A stretch of 51,797 nt of DNA. Source: Selenomonadaceae bacterium (GTDB lineage: Bacteria; Bacillota; Negativicutes; Selenomonadales; Selenomonadaceae). Under the pieces are notes generated by a model. That model had not been told where the DNA came from, ran no database searches, and was given only the letters and a program-made list of their open reading frames with translations. Position 1 is the first letter of the stretch. Each line of letters starts with the position of its first letter. Where the stretch lies: the NCBI GenBank assembly GCA_017554285.1, contig JAFZIQ010000113.1, positions 1 through 51,797 on the forward strand, in the 5' to 3' direction. The translations under genes were made by a program, and so were the position numbers. Below, piece after piece: positions 26,142-33,813 of the stretch.

Positions 26142-27674
26142 CTATTTGCCGGGCGTATTGAGCTTTTTACGAAGGCTGTCGCAGATTTTTTTGGCGCGTT
26201 TGTCCGTCTTATCCTTGACTTGCTCGATAATCGCCTTGAGTTGCTCGGTCGAATTCTTAACGGCGTCACAGCGTTTGAGTTGCTCTTGAAGTTGTTTTTC
26301 CAATTCTTTGCCGCTTGAACGAGACGCCTTCAAAAGTTCTTCCGTGCTGTCCTTTTTCTCTTTGGTCGTGCGCGTGAGATTGTACTTAATATCCAGAAAC
26401 TTCTTTTCGATTTCGTTCGTCAAAAGTCGTTTATATCTTGCGGCGAGATTTTCACGAATCACGCGCAGAATCGTTTCAACGTTGGCTTTCTTTTGCATGG
26501 CGCGTAAATCTTGCGGCAATTCGTAATCGAAATCCAATGCGAATTTTTTCAAAGATTTGAGTCCCTTTTTGTCTAACGAATCATAATCGCGGCAGAGATT
26601 GTAAATATACGCCGCCGAATGCATGATATTTGTTGATGCCGTCGCTTGCATGTCGAAGAATGCCGGTCCTGTTAATCGCTTTACCAAATATTTTTTTTGC
26701 TCCCGCCAATCATCTTCCGGATCGTTTAAAACGTCCCAATGAGTAGCGACTATGTGAACTTTGCTTTTGTTATCGGACGAAAACGCGAAGACGGACGCGA
26801 TTGTATCTATTTCTTCCTTCTGAATTTTCTGCGCGTCTATGCAAACGAAAACGGCGTTGGCGCGGCGAATATATCCCTTAGTCAATTCGGAACGATAAGC
26901 GACAGGGTCTGAAAGTCCCGGCGTGTCGACAAAGACAACTTGCGGCGGAAAATCTTTTCCCAGCGTCGAAATGCCTACTTCAATTTCTTTAACAAAATAA
27001 TGTTCTGCCCGCTTTGAACTCGACCAAATTTTAAGCTCGTCCTCAATTTCTTCGTTAGCCAATTCCTTATGAATCGGCGCGTGATTAATCCATTTATCCT
27101 TGTGCTTGTCGCCTTGCAATTCCTCATATTCCGCCATGAAAGCCGATGCGCCGCTTGTACGCGAATTCCAAAGTTTAGTCCATTCGCTTTGAGTGTAGAA
27201 AATTATTTTTACATAATCGCGAGGGCTTGAACGAAATTTTGTAAGCGCGGCAGTTTCGGGCGTGACAGCCATTGATGCATAATTTTTTCCGAGCAATGCA
27301 TTAATCAATGTCGACTTGCCGGTTTTAATCGTGCCGACAAAGGCAATTTGGAAATCGGGATTTCTGCACAGGCTCAAAAAGTCCGACATTTTTTGAACGA
27401 CGGCAGAATTATTTTCCGCGCCCATGCCCGGAATTTTAAAGAGGGCGTCGAATCTCTCGACTTTGGCTGAATAAGCGTCGATAACCGCGTCCCAGTTAAT
27501 AGGCTCGTGCGGAACGTGTAAAAGATTTTCGACGACGCGCATCATTTTTACTTCGGGCAATTCGTAAGCGTTTTTATCGAAATCCTTAGTGCGTAGGAAC
27601 GTGCCGCATTTCTCGCAGAAGTTGCGCGTGTCCCGATTTTCAAAGCGACATTTGCCGCAAATAATTTTTCCCAT
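26142..27674 (-). CDS. Zinc-ribbon dynamin-like GTPase
   Basis: The protein has 510 residues from the ATG at 27674 (GGAGAAAG upstream). A zinc ribbon opens the chain (CGKCRFENRDTRNFCEKCG). The GTPase domain follows: G1 GTIKTGKST (114-122), a switch threonine near 138, G3 DTPG (250-253) and an NKxD-like G4 in THWD (311-314). Residues ~390-510 are a long helical region with strong coiled-coil character. This is the layout of bacterial dynamin-like proteins, which bind and reshape membranes. No hydrophobic paddle is obvious, so membrane contact may come from partners. It is second in the operon, after an unknown 148-residue protein. The zinc ribbon and the partners set it apart from DynA, LeoA and IniA. 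Confidence 0.85.
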   Translation of the reverse strand: MGKIICGKCRFENRDTRNFCEKCGTFLRTKDFDKNAYELPEVKMMRVVENLLHVPHEPINWDAVIDAYSAKVERFDALFKIPGMGAENNSAVVQKMSDFLSLCRNPDFQIAFVGTIKTGKSTLINALLGKNYASMAVTPETAALTKFRSSPRDYVKIIFYTQSEWTKLWNSRTSGASAFMAEYEELQGDKHKDKWINHAPIHKELANEEIEDELKIWSSSKRAEHYFVKEIEVGISTLGKDFPPQVVFVDTPGLSDPVAYRSELTKGYIRRANAVFVCIDAQKIQKEEIDTIASVFAFSSDNKSKVHIVATHWDVLNDPEDDWREQKKYLVKRLTGPAFFDMQATASTNIMHSAAYIYNLCRDYDSLDKKGLKSLKKFALDFDYELPQDLRAMQKKANVETILRVIRENLAARYKRLLTNEIEKKFLDIKYNLTRTTKEKKDSTEELLKASRSSGKELEKQLQEQLKRCDAVKNSTEQLKAIIEQVKDKTDKRAKKICDSLRKKLNTPGK

Positions 27675-27690
27675 AATACTTTCTCCGTTT

Positions 27691-28137
27691 CTAATCGACA
27701 AATTTTAATAATTCATTAGGCTCAATCGACAACGCAAGCAAACTGTAATCGGTAAAACCTTTTTCCGTGTGATAACATTCGCCGTCGTAATTGATACCGA
27801 ACTCCGCGATATAGAGCTTGGGATTTTTGGCGAGTTCCGAAATTGCTTTACGCAAAATATCTCCGAGCGAATATCTCTTTGCAAGTGAAGTTTCAGCCAT
27901 CTTTGCGAAGTTTTCATTTCTTACGGCGTCGCTGTTTTCTATGACAAAAAATTTCAGCTCGCGTTTATTCGGAAGTTTATTTTCATCAACGATTTTCTCA
28001 ATCAATCGGACGGTTGCTTCGCGAATTTTATTCGTCTCGTACTCGAAAAAAGGTTTGCCGCCAATGTAAAAGGGCTTGCGAGCGTCGTCGTAAAGATAAA
28101 ATTTGTTTTTGCATATTGCCAGATAAAATTTCGTCAT
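27691..28137 (-). CDS. Unknown protein at the head of the dynamin operon
   Basis: A 148-residue soluble protein without signal or membrane segment. It begins MTKFYLAICKNKFYLYDD, alternating beta-strand-like, then is helical (REATVRLIEKIVDENKL, GDILRKAISELAK). I recognise no family. GGAGGATAAGGC lies before the ATG, and the dynamin gene starts 16 bases after its stop. Being first in a tight seven-gene operon, it likely works with the GTPase, perhaps as its regulator. That is inferred from position only. Confidence 0.7.
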   Translation of the reverse strand: MTKFYLAICKNKFYLYDDARKPFYIGGKPFFEYETNKIREATVRLIEKIVDENKLPNKRELKFFVIENSDAVRNENFAKMAETSLAKRYSLGDILRKAISELAKNPKLYIAEFGINYDGECYHTEKGFTDYSLLALSIEPNELLKFVD

Positions 28138-28238
28138 GCCTTATCCTCCGTCATTTCCAAAAAAAATTCCGCTTAATTTTATCACAAAATTTCTGCGGTA
28201 AAGTTTACCCTGTAGAATTACTTTTTGACTGAATAGTT

Positions 28239-29300
28239 TTACTCAGCCAAAATCGAATCAATTTCTTTGAAGAGTTCGGCGACAAGTTCGGATTCGGGAA
28301 CTTTGCGAACGATAACGCCTTTGCGGAAGATAATTCCTTCGCCGTCTGCTCCCGCAATTCCGACATCGGCAGTACGAGCTTCGCCGGGACCGTTGACTAC
28401 GCAACCCATTACCGCAACCGTCATGGTTTTTTGTATGGAAGAAATTTTTTCCTCAACCTGCGCGGCGATAGCAGGCAGATTAATTTTGGTGCGCCCGCAA
28501 GTCGGACAAGCTATCAAAGTAACTCCGCCGTCGCGCAGTCCGAGCGATTTTAAAATCTCTTTGGCAACGGTAACTTCGATAACAGGGTCGCCCGTCAGTG
28601 AAACGCGAATGGTATCGCCGATACCTTCAGCCAACAATGCGCCGATACCGACCGCCGATTTTATAACGCCCGTATTGACAGTGCCCGCCTCCGTTATGCC
28701 CAAATGGAGCGGGTAATTTTTTTTCTCGCTCATCAATCGGTAAGCGGCTAAAGTCAACGGCACGTCATGAGCTTTGAGAGAAATTTTTATATCGTAAAAT
28801 TCTTCCGCCTCCAAAATTGCCACGTGTTCCATTGCCGATTCAACAAGTGCTTCGGGAGTTGCGCCGCCGTATTTCTGCAAAATTTTTCTGCTTAGCGAGC
28901 CGGCATTGACGCCGATTCTTATGGGAATATTCGCCGCCCGCGCAGATTTGACGACTTCGCGAACATGCGCCGCGCCTCCGATATTGCCCGGATTTAATCT
29001 TAATGCCGCCACGCCTTCCGCAATCGATTCGAGCGCAAGTTTATAATCGAATTGAATATCAGCCACAATCGGCAAATCGACCGCCGAAATAATTTTGCCC
29101 AGAGTTTTAGCCGCCGCCATATCGGGTACTGCCACGCGTGCAATATCGCAACCTTCCGCCGCAAGCCGCTGAATTTGTTCAATGGTAGCCGCCGCGTCAT
29201 GCGTTTTGGTATTCGTCATTGATTGAATACTTATCGGAGCACCGCCGCCGACTTTTATTTTCCCGACAGAAATTTGTCGCGTCAATTTTCTCTCAATCAT
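28239..29300 (-). CDS. ispG: 4-hydroxy-3-methylbut-2-enyl diphosphate synthase
   Basis: IspG (GcpE) carries out the reductive ring opening of methylerythritol cyclodiphosphate in the non-mevalonate isoprenoid pathway, using a 4Fe-4S cluster. The N-terminal TIM-barrel has GGGAPISIQSMTNTKTHD and LRLNPGNIG. The cluster cysteines are in ACPTCGRT and MGCVVNGPGEA. Length (~353 residues) matches the short bacterial form. GGGGTG stands six bases before the ATG at 29300; GTG 29309 and ATG 29306 are other in-frame options. It is upstream of the dynamin operon on the same strand, with a 100-base gap that may hold a promoter. Confidence 0.96.
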   Translation of the reverse strand: MIERKLTRQISVGKIKVGGGAPISIQSMTNTKTHDAAATIEQIQRLAAEGCDIARVAVPDMAAAKTLGKIISAVDLPIVADIQFDYKLALESIAEGVAALRLNPGNIGGAAHVREVVKSARAANIPIRIGVNAGSLSRKILQKYGGATPEALVESAMEHVAILEAEEFYDIKISLKAHDVPLTLAAYRLMSEKKNYPLHLGITEAGTVNTGVIKSAVGIGALLAEGIGDTIRVSLTGDPVIEVTVAKEILKSLGLRDGGVTLIACPTCGRTKINLPAIAAQVEEKISSIQKTMTVAVMGCVVNGPGEARTADVGIAGADGEGIIFRKGVIVRKVPESELVAELFKEIDSILAE

Positions 29301-29375
29301 TTTCATCACCCCAAAAAAATTTTATCAAACGCCGTCGCAAATTGCAAAGAAGTTGACAGTGAACATTACCGAAAG

Positions 29376-29404
29376 TTGACGTTGACAATTTTGATTTGTA
29401 TAAT
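29376..29404 (+). promoter_or_regulatory. Sigma-70-type promoter of bioY with TTGAC direct repeats
   Basis: TTGACG (29376-29381), 17 bases, TATAAT (29399-29404). Four copies of TTGAC lie at about 29353, 29376, 29382 and 29412, around the promoter. They could be part of an operator. They do not form the usual palindromic BirA site. Confidence 0.7.
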
Positions 29405-29433
29405 CGGCACGTTGACAAAGGGAGGAATTTTTT

Positions 29434-29967
29434 ATGCAGAGAGACAAAGTAAGAGACTTAACTAAAATGTCAATGTGCGTCGCGCTGTGCTGTGTTGCGG
29501 CTTATATCTCGTTCCCGTTGCCGTTTACGCCGACCATGATAACGGCGTTGACGTTCGCGCTTAGCTTAACGGCTTATATTTTGAATCCGCGCCAAACGTT
29601 CACGGTAATTCTGATTTATATTTTGCTGGGAGCAGTCGGCTTGCCCGTACTCGGCGGCGGACAAAGTTTAGGCAGATTGCTTAGTCCGGCAGGAGGATTT
29701 TATTTCGCGTGGCTGATTGCTTATCCGTTATTGAGCATGGCGAAGGGCACAACGCCGACTATCAAACGCTACATCTCGGCAAATATTTTAATTGCAATGC
29801 CGATAACTTACGCGGGCGGGCTGGCGTCGATGATTTTGCTTATGGAAATAAATCTTTGGCAAGCCTTTATGATGGCGGTAGTGCCGTTTATTGTCGGCGA
29901 CATTATAAAGGCGGGAGTCGCGGCGGCTCTCGGCATTAAACTTCAAAGAGTTTTGTCTAAATATTGA
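29434..29967 (+). CDS. bioY: BioY biotin transporter (ECF substrate-binding subunit)
   Basis: BioY binds biotin in the membrane and pairs with the EcfAAT energy module for uptake. This 177-residue protein has about six hydrophobic helices and the BioY features FTPTMITALTFALSLTAYILNPR, GAVGLPVLGGGQ and LLSPAGGFYFAWLIAYPL. GGGAGG lies eight bases before the ATG. No ecfA or ecfT gene is in the window, so it would use a shared module encoded elsewhere, or act alone. There is no terminator before the next gene. Confidence 0.93.
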   Translation: MQRDKVRDLTKMSMCVALCCVAAYISFPLPFTPTMITALTFALSLTAYILNPRQTFTVILIYILLGAVGLPVLGGGQSLGRLLSPAGGFYFAWLIAYPLLSMAKGTTPTIKRYISANILIAMPITYAGGLASMILLMEINLWQAFMMAVVPFIVGDIIKAGVAAALGIKLQRVLSKY

Positions 29968-30026
29968 GCTTGACGAACGCGCTCCTTTGAATTAAGCTTT
30001 ATAAAAATTTTAAGGAGGAAAAAATT

Positions 30027-30407
30027 ATGAGCAGGCTTTTGATTTCGGACGATAAAAAATCTATTATCATGCTGATTGGCGGCAACGGCGAGAATATTTC
30101 TTGCGACGGCAAGCCGATGAATTTTCTCAAAGCAAATACCGTTGACGCCTCACAGGAAAAACACGTTCCGCAAGTGACGGTTGACGGCAAAAAAGTTACC
30201 GTTAAGGTCGGCAGTATCGAACACCCCATGACGGAGGCGCATTTGATTCAATGGATTTATCTGCAGACGAAGAAAGGCGGGCAATATGTTCATTTAACCG
30301 CCGCCGATAAGCCCGTCGCCGAATTCATTTTGGCTGATGACGACACGGCACTTGCCGCTTACGAATACTGCAACCTTCACGGTCTCTGGAAAGCCGATAT
30401 TGCTTGA
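30027..30407 (+). CDS. Superoxide reductase, desulforedoxin cysteines lost
   Basis: The C-terminal domain has the mononuclear iron ligands: EKHVP, GSIEHPMTEAHLIQW and CNLHGLWK (four His plus one Cys). This is the site that reduces superoxide to peroxide in anaerobes. The N-terminal ~35 residues align with the desulforedoxin domain of desulfoferrodoxin (ISCDGKPMNFLKANTVDA), but the FeS4 cysteines are gone (CDGKPM instead of CCGKPM, and no CxxC before it). This resembles the 1Fe class III form. AAGGAGG precedes the ATG at 30027. It sits alone between bioY and rplU. Confidence 0.9.
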   Translation: MSRLLISDDKKSIIMLIGGNGENISCDGKPMNFLKANTVDASQEKHVPQVTVDGKKVTVKVGSIEHPMTEAHLIQWIYLQTKKGGQYVHLTAADKPVAEFILADDDTALAAYEYCNLHGLWKADIA

Positions 30408-30416
30408 AAACTTTTT

Positions 30417-30445
30417 TTGACAGCGAAAAATTTTTATGCTATCTT
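30417..30445 (+). promoter_or_regulatory. Sigma-70-type promoter of rplU-prp-rpmA
   Basis: TTGACA (30417-30422), 17 bases, TATCTT (30440-30445). The transcript would have a leader of over 100 bases before rplU. This leader may hold the L21 autoregulatory structure known in Firmicutes, but I cannot confirm it by eye, and a heptad repeat interrupts it. Confidence 0.65.
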
Positions 30446-30474
30446 ATCTGCGCCGCTCGACGAGGGCTGAAAAG

Positions 30475-30516
30475 CAATTAGGAATGAGAAATGCGCAATG
30501 CGTAATTAAAATTCCG
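30475..30516 (+). repeat. Heptanucleotide repeat in the rplU leader
   Basis: Units ATTAGGA, ATGAGAA, ATGCGCA, ATGCGTA and ATTAAAA follow one another with period seven. They match the repeat at the end of folD (18019 onward) in unit type and order. It lies between the promoter and the rplU ribosome site, in the 5' leader. Confidence 0.75.
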
Positions 30517-30560
30517 GTTGCCCCGCAGTCGGCGAGTTCATCCGTATGGAGGCGTTTAAA

Positions 30561-30872
30561 TTGTACGCTATCATTAAAACCGGCGGCAAACAGTACAAAG
30601 TCGCCGAAGGCAATGAGATTATCATTGAAAAACTTGACGCTGAGGAAGGTTCTTCGGTCACGTTCGAGGAAGTTTTGGCTATTGGCGAAGGCGAAGAAAT
30701 TAAATTCGGTCGTCCGCTTATCGAAGGCGCGAAAGTTACGGGTTCGGTTGTCAAAAACGGCAAAGGTCCCAAGATTCGCATTTTCAAATACAGACACAAA
30801 ACAAATTATCGTCGTCGTCAAGGACATCGTCAGCCGTTCACAAAGGTTAAGATTGAAAAAATCGAGGGCTGA
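30561..30872 (+). CDS. rplU: 50S ribosomal protein L21
   Basis: bL21 of 103 residues, starting [19 protein letters not shown] and ending with the RNA-binding [22 protein letters not shown]. The start is TTG at 30561, nine bases after TGGAGGCG; the ATG at 30546 lies in the ribosome site. It is followed after three bases by prp and then rpmA, the standard Firmicutes order. Confidence 0.97.
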   Translation: MYAIIKTGGKQYKVAEGNEIIIEKLDAEEGSSVTFEEVLAIGEGEEIKFGRPLIEGAKVTGSVVKNGKGPKIRIFKYRHKTNYRRRQGHRQPFTKVKIEKIEG

Positions 30873-30875
30873 TTC

Positions 30876-31214
30876 ATGATTGTTGCGGAGATTTATAAAC
30901 AGGGCGACGGAAAAATAATCGGGTTTTCAGTCGACGGTCATGCAAACACCGCCAAGCACGGTTTCGATATTTACTGCGCGGGTGCCTCAATGATGTCGCA
31001 ATCAACTTTCCTCTGCATGAGAGATTATCTTAAACGCGATTTCACAGCCGACTTTGCACACGGACGATTGATGATGCGATTAAAAAATACGCCCGATGAT
31101 TTAACCGAAGTCGCCTTTCAAACAATGCTTATCGGCATGAAGGAATTGGAAAAACTCGCTCCGCAAATCGTCAAGGTCAAAGAAAAACTTTTTCTCGGAG
31201 GTGAAAATAAATGA
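30876..31214 (+). CDS. prp: Ribosomal-processing cysteine protease Prp
   Basis: Prp removes the N-terminal extension of ribosomal protein L27. This 112-residue protein shows the catalytic His in [12 protein letters not shown] and the Cys in [14 protein letters not shown]. It sits between rplU and rpmA, as in other Firmicutes. The start is ATG at 30876. The end overlaps rpmA by four bases (ATGA), so the protease and its substrate are translated together. The substrate's cleavage motif is present in the next gene. Confidence 0.93.
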   Translation: MIVAEIYKQGDGKIIGFSVDGHANTAKHGFDIYCAGASMMSQSTFLCMRDYLKRDFTADFAHGRLMMRLKNTPDDLTEVAFQTMLIGMKELEKLAPQIVKVKEKLFLGGENK

Positions 31215-31501
31215 TTTTCAAATTTGATTTACAGCGTTTCGCACATAAAAAGGGCGTCAGCTCCACTCGTAACGGTCGCGACAGCGAATCCAAGCGTTTG
31301 GGCGTCAAAGAACAGGCGGGTACGGTCGTAACGGCAGGTTCCATCCTCGTTCGTCAACGCGGTACTCATTTCCATCCCGGCTTGAATGTCGGAATCGGCA
31401 AGGACGATACTCTCTTTGCAAAAATCGCGGGCAGAGTCGCTTTCGAGCGCAAAGGTCGTTATCGCAGAAAAATCAGCGTCTATGCAGTCGAACAAGCCTG
31501 A
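31211..31501 (+). CDS. rpmA: 50S ribosomal protein L27, with Prp-cleaved leader
   Basis: bL27 of 96 residues. The start [15 protein letters not shown] carries the leader ending FDLQRFA, cut by Prp before HKKG to give the mature N-terminus that reaches the peptidyl transfer centre. [26 protein letters not shown] and the basic tail are typical. GGAGG lies before the ATG, within the prp end. Confidence 0.97.
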   Translation: MIFKFDLQRFAHKKGVSSTRNGRDSESKRLGVKEQAGTVVTAGSILVRQRGTHFHPGLNVGIGKDDTLFAKIAGRVAFERKGRYRRKISVYAVEQA

Positions 31502-31510
31502 AAATTTTTG

Positions 31511-31539
31511 TTGACAATTATTTAAAGGCGTGTTAATAT
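31511..31539 (+). promoter_or_regulatory. Sigma-70-type promoter of tRNA-Leu
   Basis: TTGACA (31511-31516), 17 bases, TAATAT (31534-31539), ending nine bases before the mature tRNA 5' end. Confidence 0.8.
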
Positions 31540-31548
31540 GCAACCTGC

Positions 31549-31635
31549 GCCGAAGTGGCGGAATTGGCAGACGCAGCAGACTCAAAATCTGCCGTAGGCA
31601 ACTACGTGCCGGTTCGAGTCCGGCCTTCGGCACCA
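31549..31635 (+). tRNA. tRNA-Leu (anticodon CAA)
   Basis: The acceptor arm GCCGAAG (31549-31555) pairs with CTTCGGC (31625-31631), followed by an A and an encoded CCA. The anticodon arm is CAGACT-CAA-AATCTG, the long variable arm of a class II tRNA follows, and the T arm contains GGTTCGAGTCC. It reads UUG codons. A strong hairpin terminator follows at 31662. Confidence 0.97.
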
Positions 31636-31661
31636 ATGCGAAATCAATTATCGGAAATAAA

Positions 31662-31693
31662 AAATATCCCTTCGAGAAATCGAGGGGATATTT
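31662..31693. terminator. Terminator after tRNA-Leu, shared with the DUF192 gene
   Basis: AAATATCCCTTCGA and TCGAGGGGATATTT form a 14-pair stem (one T-G pair) closed by GAAA. A runs before and T runs after. The convergent DUF192 gene ends at 31698, so it probably serves both. Confidence 0.85.
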
Positions 31694-31697
31694 GCTT

Positions 31698-32030
31698 TTA
31701 CGAACGTTTGAACTGTTGCCCGACGACGAGTTTTAATCGTTCAGCCTCGCCGCTCGGAAGTTCCAATGCCGCCCATGCTCCGAAACAAAAACTCATTCCA
31801 ATCCATGTCGGAACATTCCGCGCAATCTTTTTTATGCAAAAATCTTTGTCCAGATAAATCACGTCGATTGCAAAGCGCATAAAAAGCATATGAATACTGT
31901 TGCACGGCGCGAGCAATAAACCCGTTCCCTTGTCGAGATGACTTCTTCCCATAAGCCCGCGCAGGCGACTTAAAAAAGTTTCGGCGATTTCTACTTCAAG
32001 CGTCGCTCCGTTAATAAAAAATTTTTCCAT
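31698..32030 (-). CDS. DUF192-family small protein
   Basis: The 110-residue protein has the DUF192 core: TFLSRLRGLMGRSHL, GLLLAPCNSIHMLFMRFAIDVIYLD and a C-terminal beta strand. The family forms a small beta-barrel, often exported or lipidated. Here there is no signal peptide. Function is unknown. The start is ATG at 32030; the upstream frame to 32108 runs inside the preceding gene. The zinc-ribbon gene stops five bases before it, so they are co-transcribed. Confidence 0.88.
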   Translation of the reverse strand: MEKFFINGATLEVEIAETFLSRLRGLMGRSHLDKGTGLLLAPCNSIHMLFMRFAIDVIYLDKDFCIKKIARNVPTWIGMSFCFGAWAALELPSGEAERLKLVVGQQFKRS

Positions 32031-32034
32031 GCAA

Positions 32035-32457
32035 TCACCTTGAAATCTTCGCCAAAACAACCAACGCAAGCCCGATTGCAAGCAGTACAAACAAAATCGG
32101 GAGCGCAATAAAGAACATCAGCGCGGCAAACGCAACACCGATTAAAATTGCGGCGATTTGAGCAAGACGACTGCCATTTATCAGAGCGCGAATAAATGAA
32201 CTTATAAGCCGCGAAAAAATATTCGAGGTACCGTAATTTATGTAAGTCCTGCGCGTCGTATCTTGAGCTTTCCTTTGTTCGCGAAAAGCCTCCTCGCGCC
32301 CTTGCCCGTCCGTAGAATCAGCGTCTATCGTCACGCCGTTAAAAAAATTTTTCTCCGTGCGCGTCATTTCGCGGACGTTGCCCTCAGTATTAACGTAGCC
32401 GCAAAATGTACAACGCATTGAATTTCCAAGTTCCTTGCCGCATCGCCGACATTGCAT
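32035..32457 (-). CDS. Zinc-ribbon membrane protein
   Basis: A 140-residue protein. The first 25 residues are a zinc ribbon (CRRCGKEL...CTFCGY). A charged stretch, rich in Arg and Glu, follows. Two to three hydrophobic helices (AQIAAILIGVAFAALMFF, LPILFVLLAIGLALVVLA) close the chain. Similar small zinc-ribbon membrane proteins are common in Firmicutes and have no assigned role. The start is ATG 32457, behind GGGAG; an in-frame GTG at 32466 is too close to that site. Confidence 0.7.
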   Translation of the reverse strand: MQCRRCGKELGNSMRCTFCGYVNTEGNVREMTRTEKNFFNGVTIDADSTDGQGREEAFREQRKAQDTTRRTYINYGTSNIFSRLISSFIRALINGSRLAQIAAILIGVAFAALMFFIALPILFVLLAIGLALVVLAKISR

Positions 32458-32484
32458 TTTATCCACGCTCCCAAACTCTGTTTT

Positions 32485-33813
32485 CTACCATTGATTGAGT
32501 TTCATTAAATTGCCTCCGACAATCGTCGCAACGACTCGCCCTTTCAATTCGCGACCGATAAACGGCGAATGACTGCCCTTAGTATAAAAATTTTTCTCGT
32601 CAACCGTCCAAACAATTTCGGGGTCGATAACCGTAATATCCGCCGGCATGTCGATTGATAAAGCACCCGCCTTCAAGCCTAAAATCTGCGCGGGATTAAC
32701 CGTCATTTTCGAGATTAAAGTATCCAAATCAATTTTGCCCTTGTGATAAAGCTCGGTTAATAAAACGCCTACGCTCGTTTCCAAGCCCGGAAAACCGCTC
32801 GGCGCATAAATATATTCGCGGTCTTTTTCTTCGGGCGCGTGCGGCGAATGGTCGGTAACAATCGCGTCAATCGTGCCGTCCAATAAACCTGCCAACATAG
32901 CGTCGCAATCGGCTTGAGTCCTCAACGGCGGATTAATTTTGGTCGAGGCGTCGGCAGGATTAACCAAGTCTTCCGTCATCGTCAAATGTTGCGGCGTAAC
33001 TTCAGCCGTGATTTTAACTCCGCGTTTTTTGGCGTCGCGAACAATCTCAACTGCCCGCGCAGAACTTATATGGGCAATGTGGACGTGCCCGCCCGTGTAT
33101 TCGGCTAACAAAGCGTCGCGGGCAACGGCAATATCTTCAGCGACTGTCGGACGACCTTTCAAGCCCAAAAGTGCACTGCGCTTGCCCTCATTCATGACGC
33201 CGCCTTTAACCAGCGAAGTTTCTTCCTCGTGACAAATGATAACTTTGCCTGTGCCGTGAAGATAATCCAGCGCGTTCATGAAAATTTTTGCGTTATCGTC
33301 AAAGTGCCCGTCATCGGAAAAGGCAACCGCGCCCGCAGAAATCATATCGCGCATTTCGGCTAATTCTTGTCCTTGCTGACTTTTGGTGACCGCGCCGATA
33401 ATTTTTATGTTGATAATGCCGACTTCCTCAGCGCGTTTAATCATAGCCTTAACCAAAGCCGCATTGTCGACAGGCGGCGAAGTATTCGGCATTGTGGCAA
33501 CCGTCGTAAAGCCGCCAGCAACTGCCGCCTTAGAGCCGCTCAGAAAGTCTTCCTTAGCCTCTTGACCGGGTTCGCGAAAGTGAACATGCATATCGATTAA
33601 ACCGGGCGTAACGATTTTTCCTGTCGCGTCGTATTCGTAATCTGCCGTGAAATTTATATCGGGCTTAACCGCCGCAATTTTCCCGTCGACAATCAAAACG
33701 TCCGCCACGTCGTCGAATTTATTTGCGGGGTCGATAACACGCCCGTTGCGAATCAGAAGTATCGTTGAAATATTTGACTCATTGCGCTGAATTTGCCAAG
33801 TTTGATTAATCAT
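32485..33813 (-). CDS. pyrC: Dihydroorotase
   Basis: PyrC closes carbamoyl aspartate to dihydroorotate, the third step of pyrimidine synthesis. This 442-residue protein is a class I enzyme: the metal-binding DMHVHFREPGQEAKEDF, NTSPPVDN, a His in ICHEEE (metal-bridging region), HIAHISS, TAEVTPQHL and the catalytic Asp in IVTDHSPHAPEEK. The start overlaps the pyrB stop (ATGA). A short N-terminal extension of about 16 residues precedes the usual ILLIRNGRVIDP. An alternative later start is not obvious. Confidence 0.95.
   Translation of the reverse strand: MINQTWQIQRNESNISTILLIRNGRVIDPANKFDDVADVLIVDGKIAAVKPDINFTADYEYDATGKIVTPGLIDMHVHFREPGQEAKEDFLSGSKAAVAGGFTTVATMPNTSPPVDNAALVKAMIKRAEEVGIINIKIIGAVTKSQQGQELAEMRDMISAGAVAFSDDGHFDDNAKIFMNALDYLHGTGKVIICHEEETSLVKGGVMNEGKRSALLGLKGRPTVAEDIAVARDALLAEYTGGHVHIAHISSARAVEIVRDAKKRGVKITAEVTPQHLTMTEDLVNPADASTKINPPLRTQADCDAMLAGLLDGTIDAIVTDHSPHAPEEKDREYIYAPSGFPGLETSVGVLLTELYHKGKIDLDTLISKMTVNPAQILGLKAGALSIDMPADITVIDPEIVWTVDEKNFYTKGSHSPFIGRELKGRVVATIVGGNLMKLNQW

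Noticed and set aside
30446-30560. L21 autoregulatory leader
   Set aside because: The position is right, but I cannot draw the conserved structure by eye and a heptad repeat interrupts it, so it is only mentioned under the promoter.
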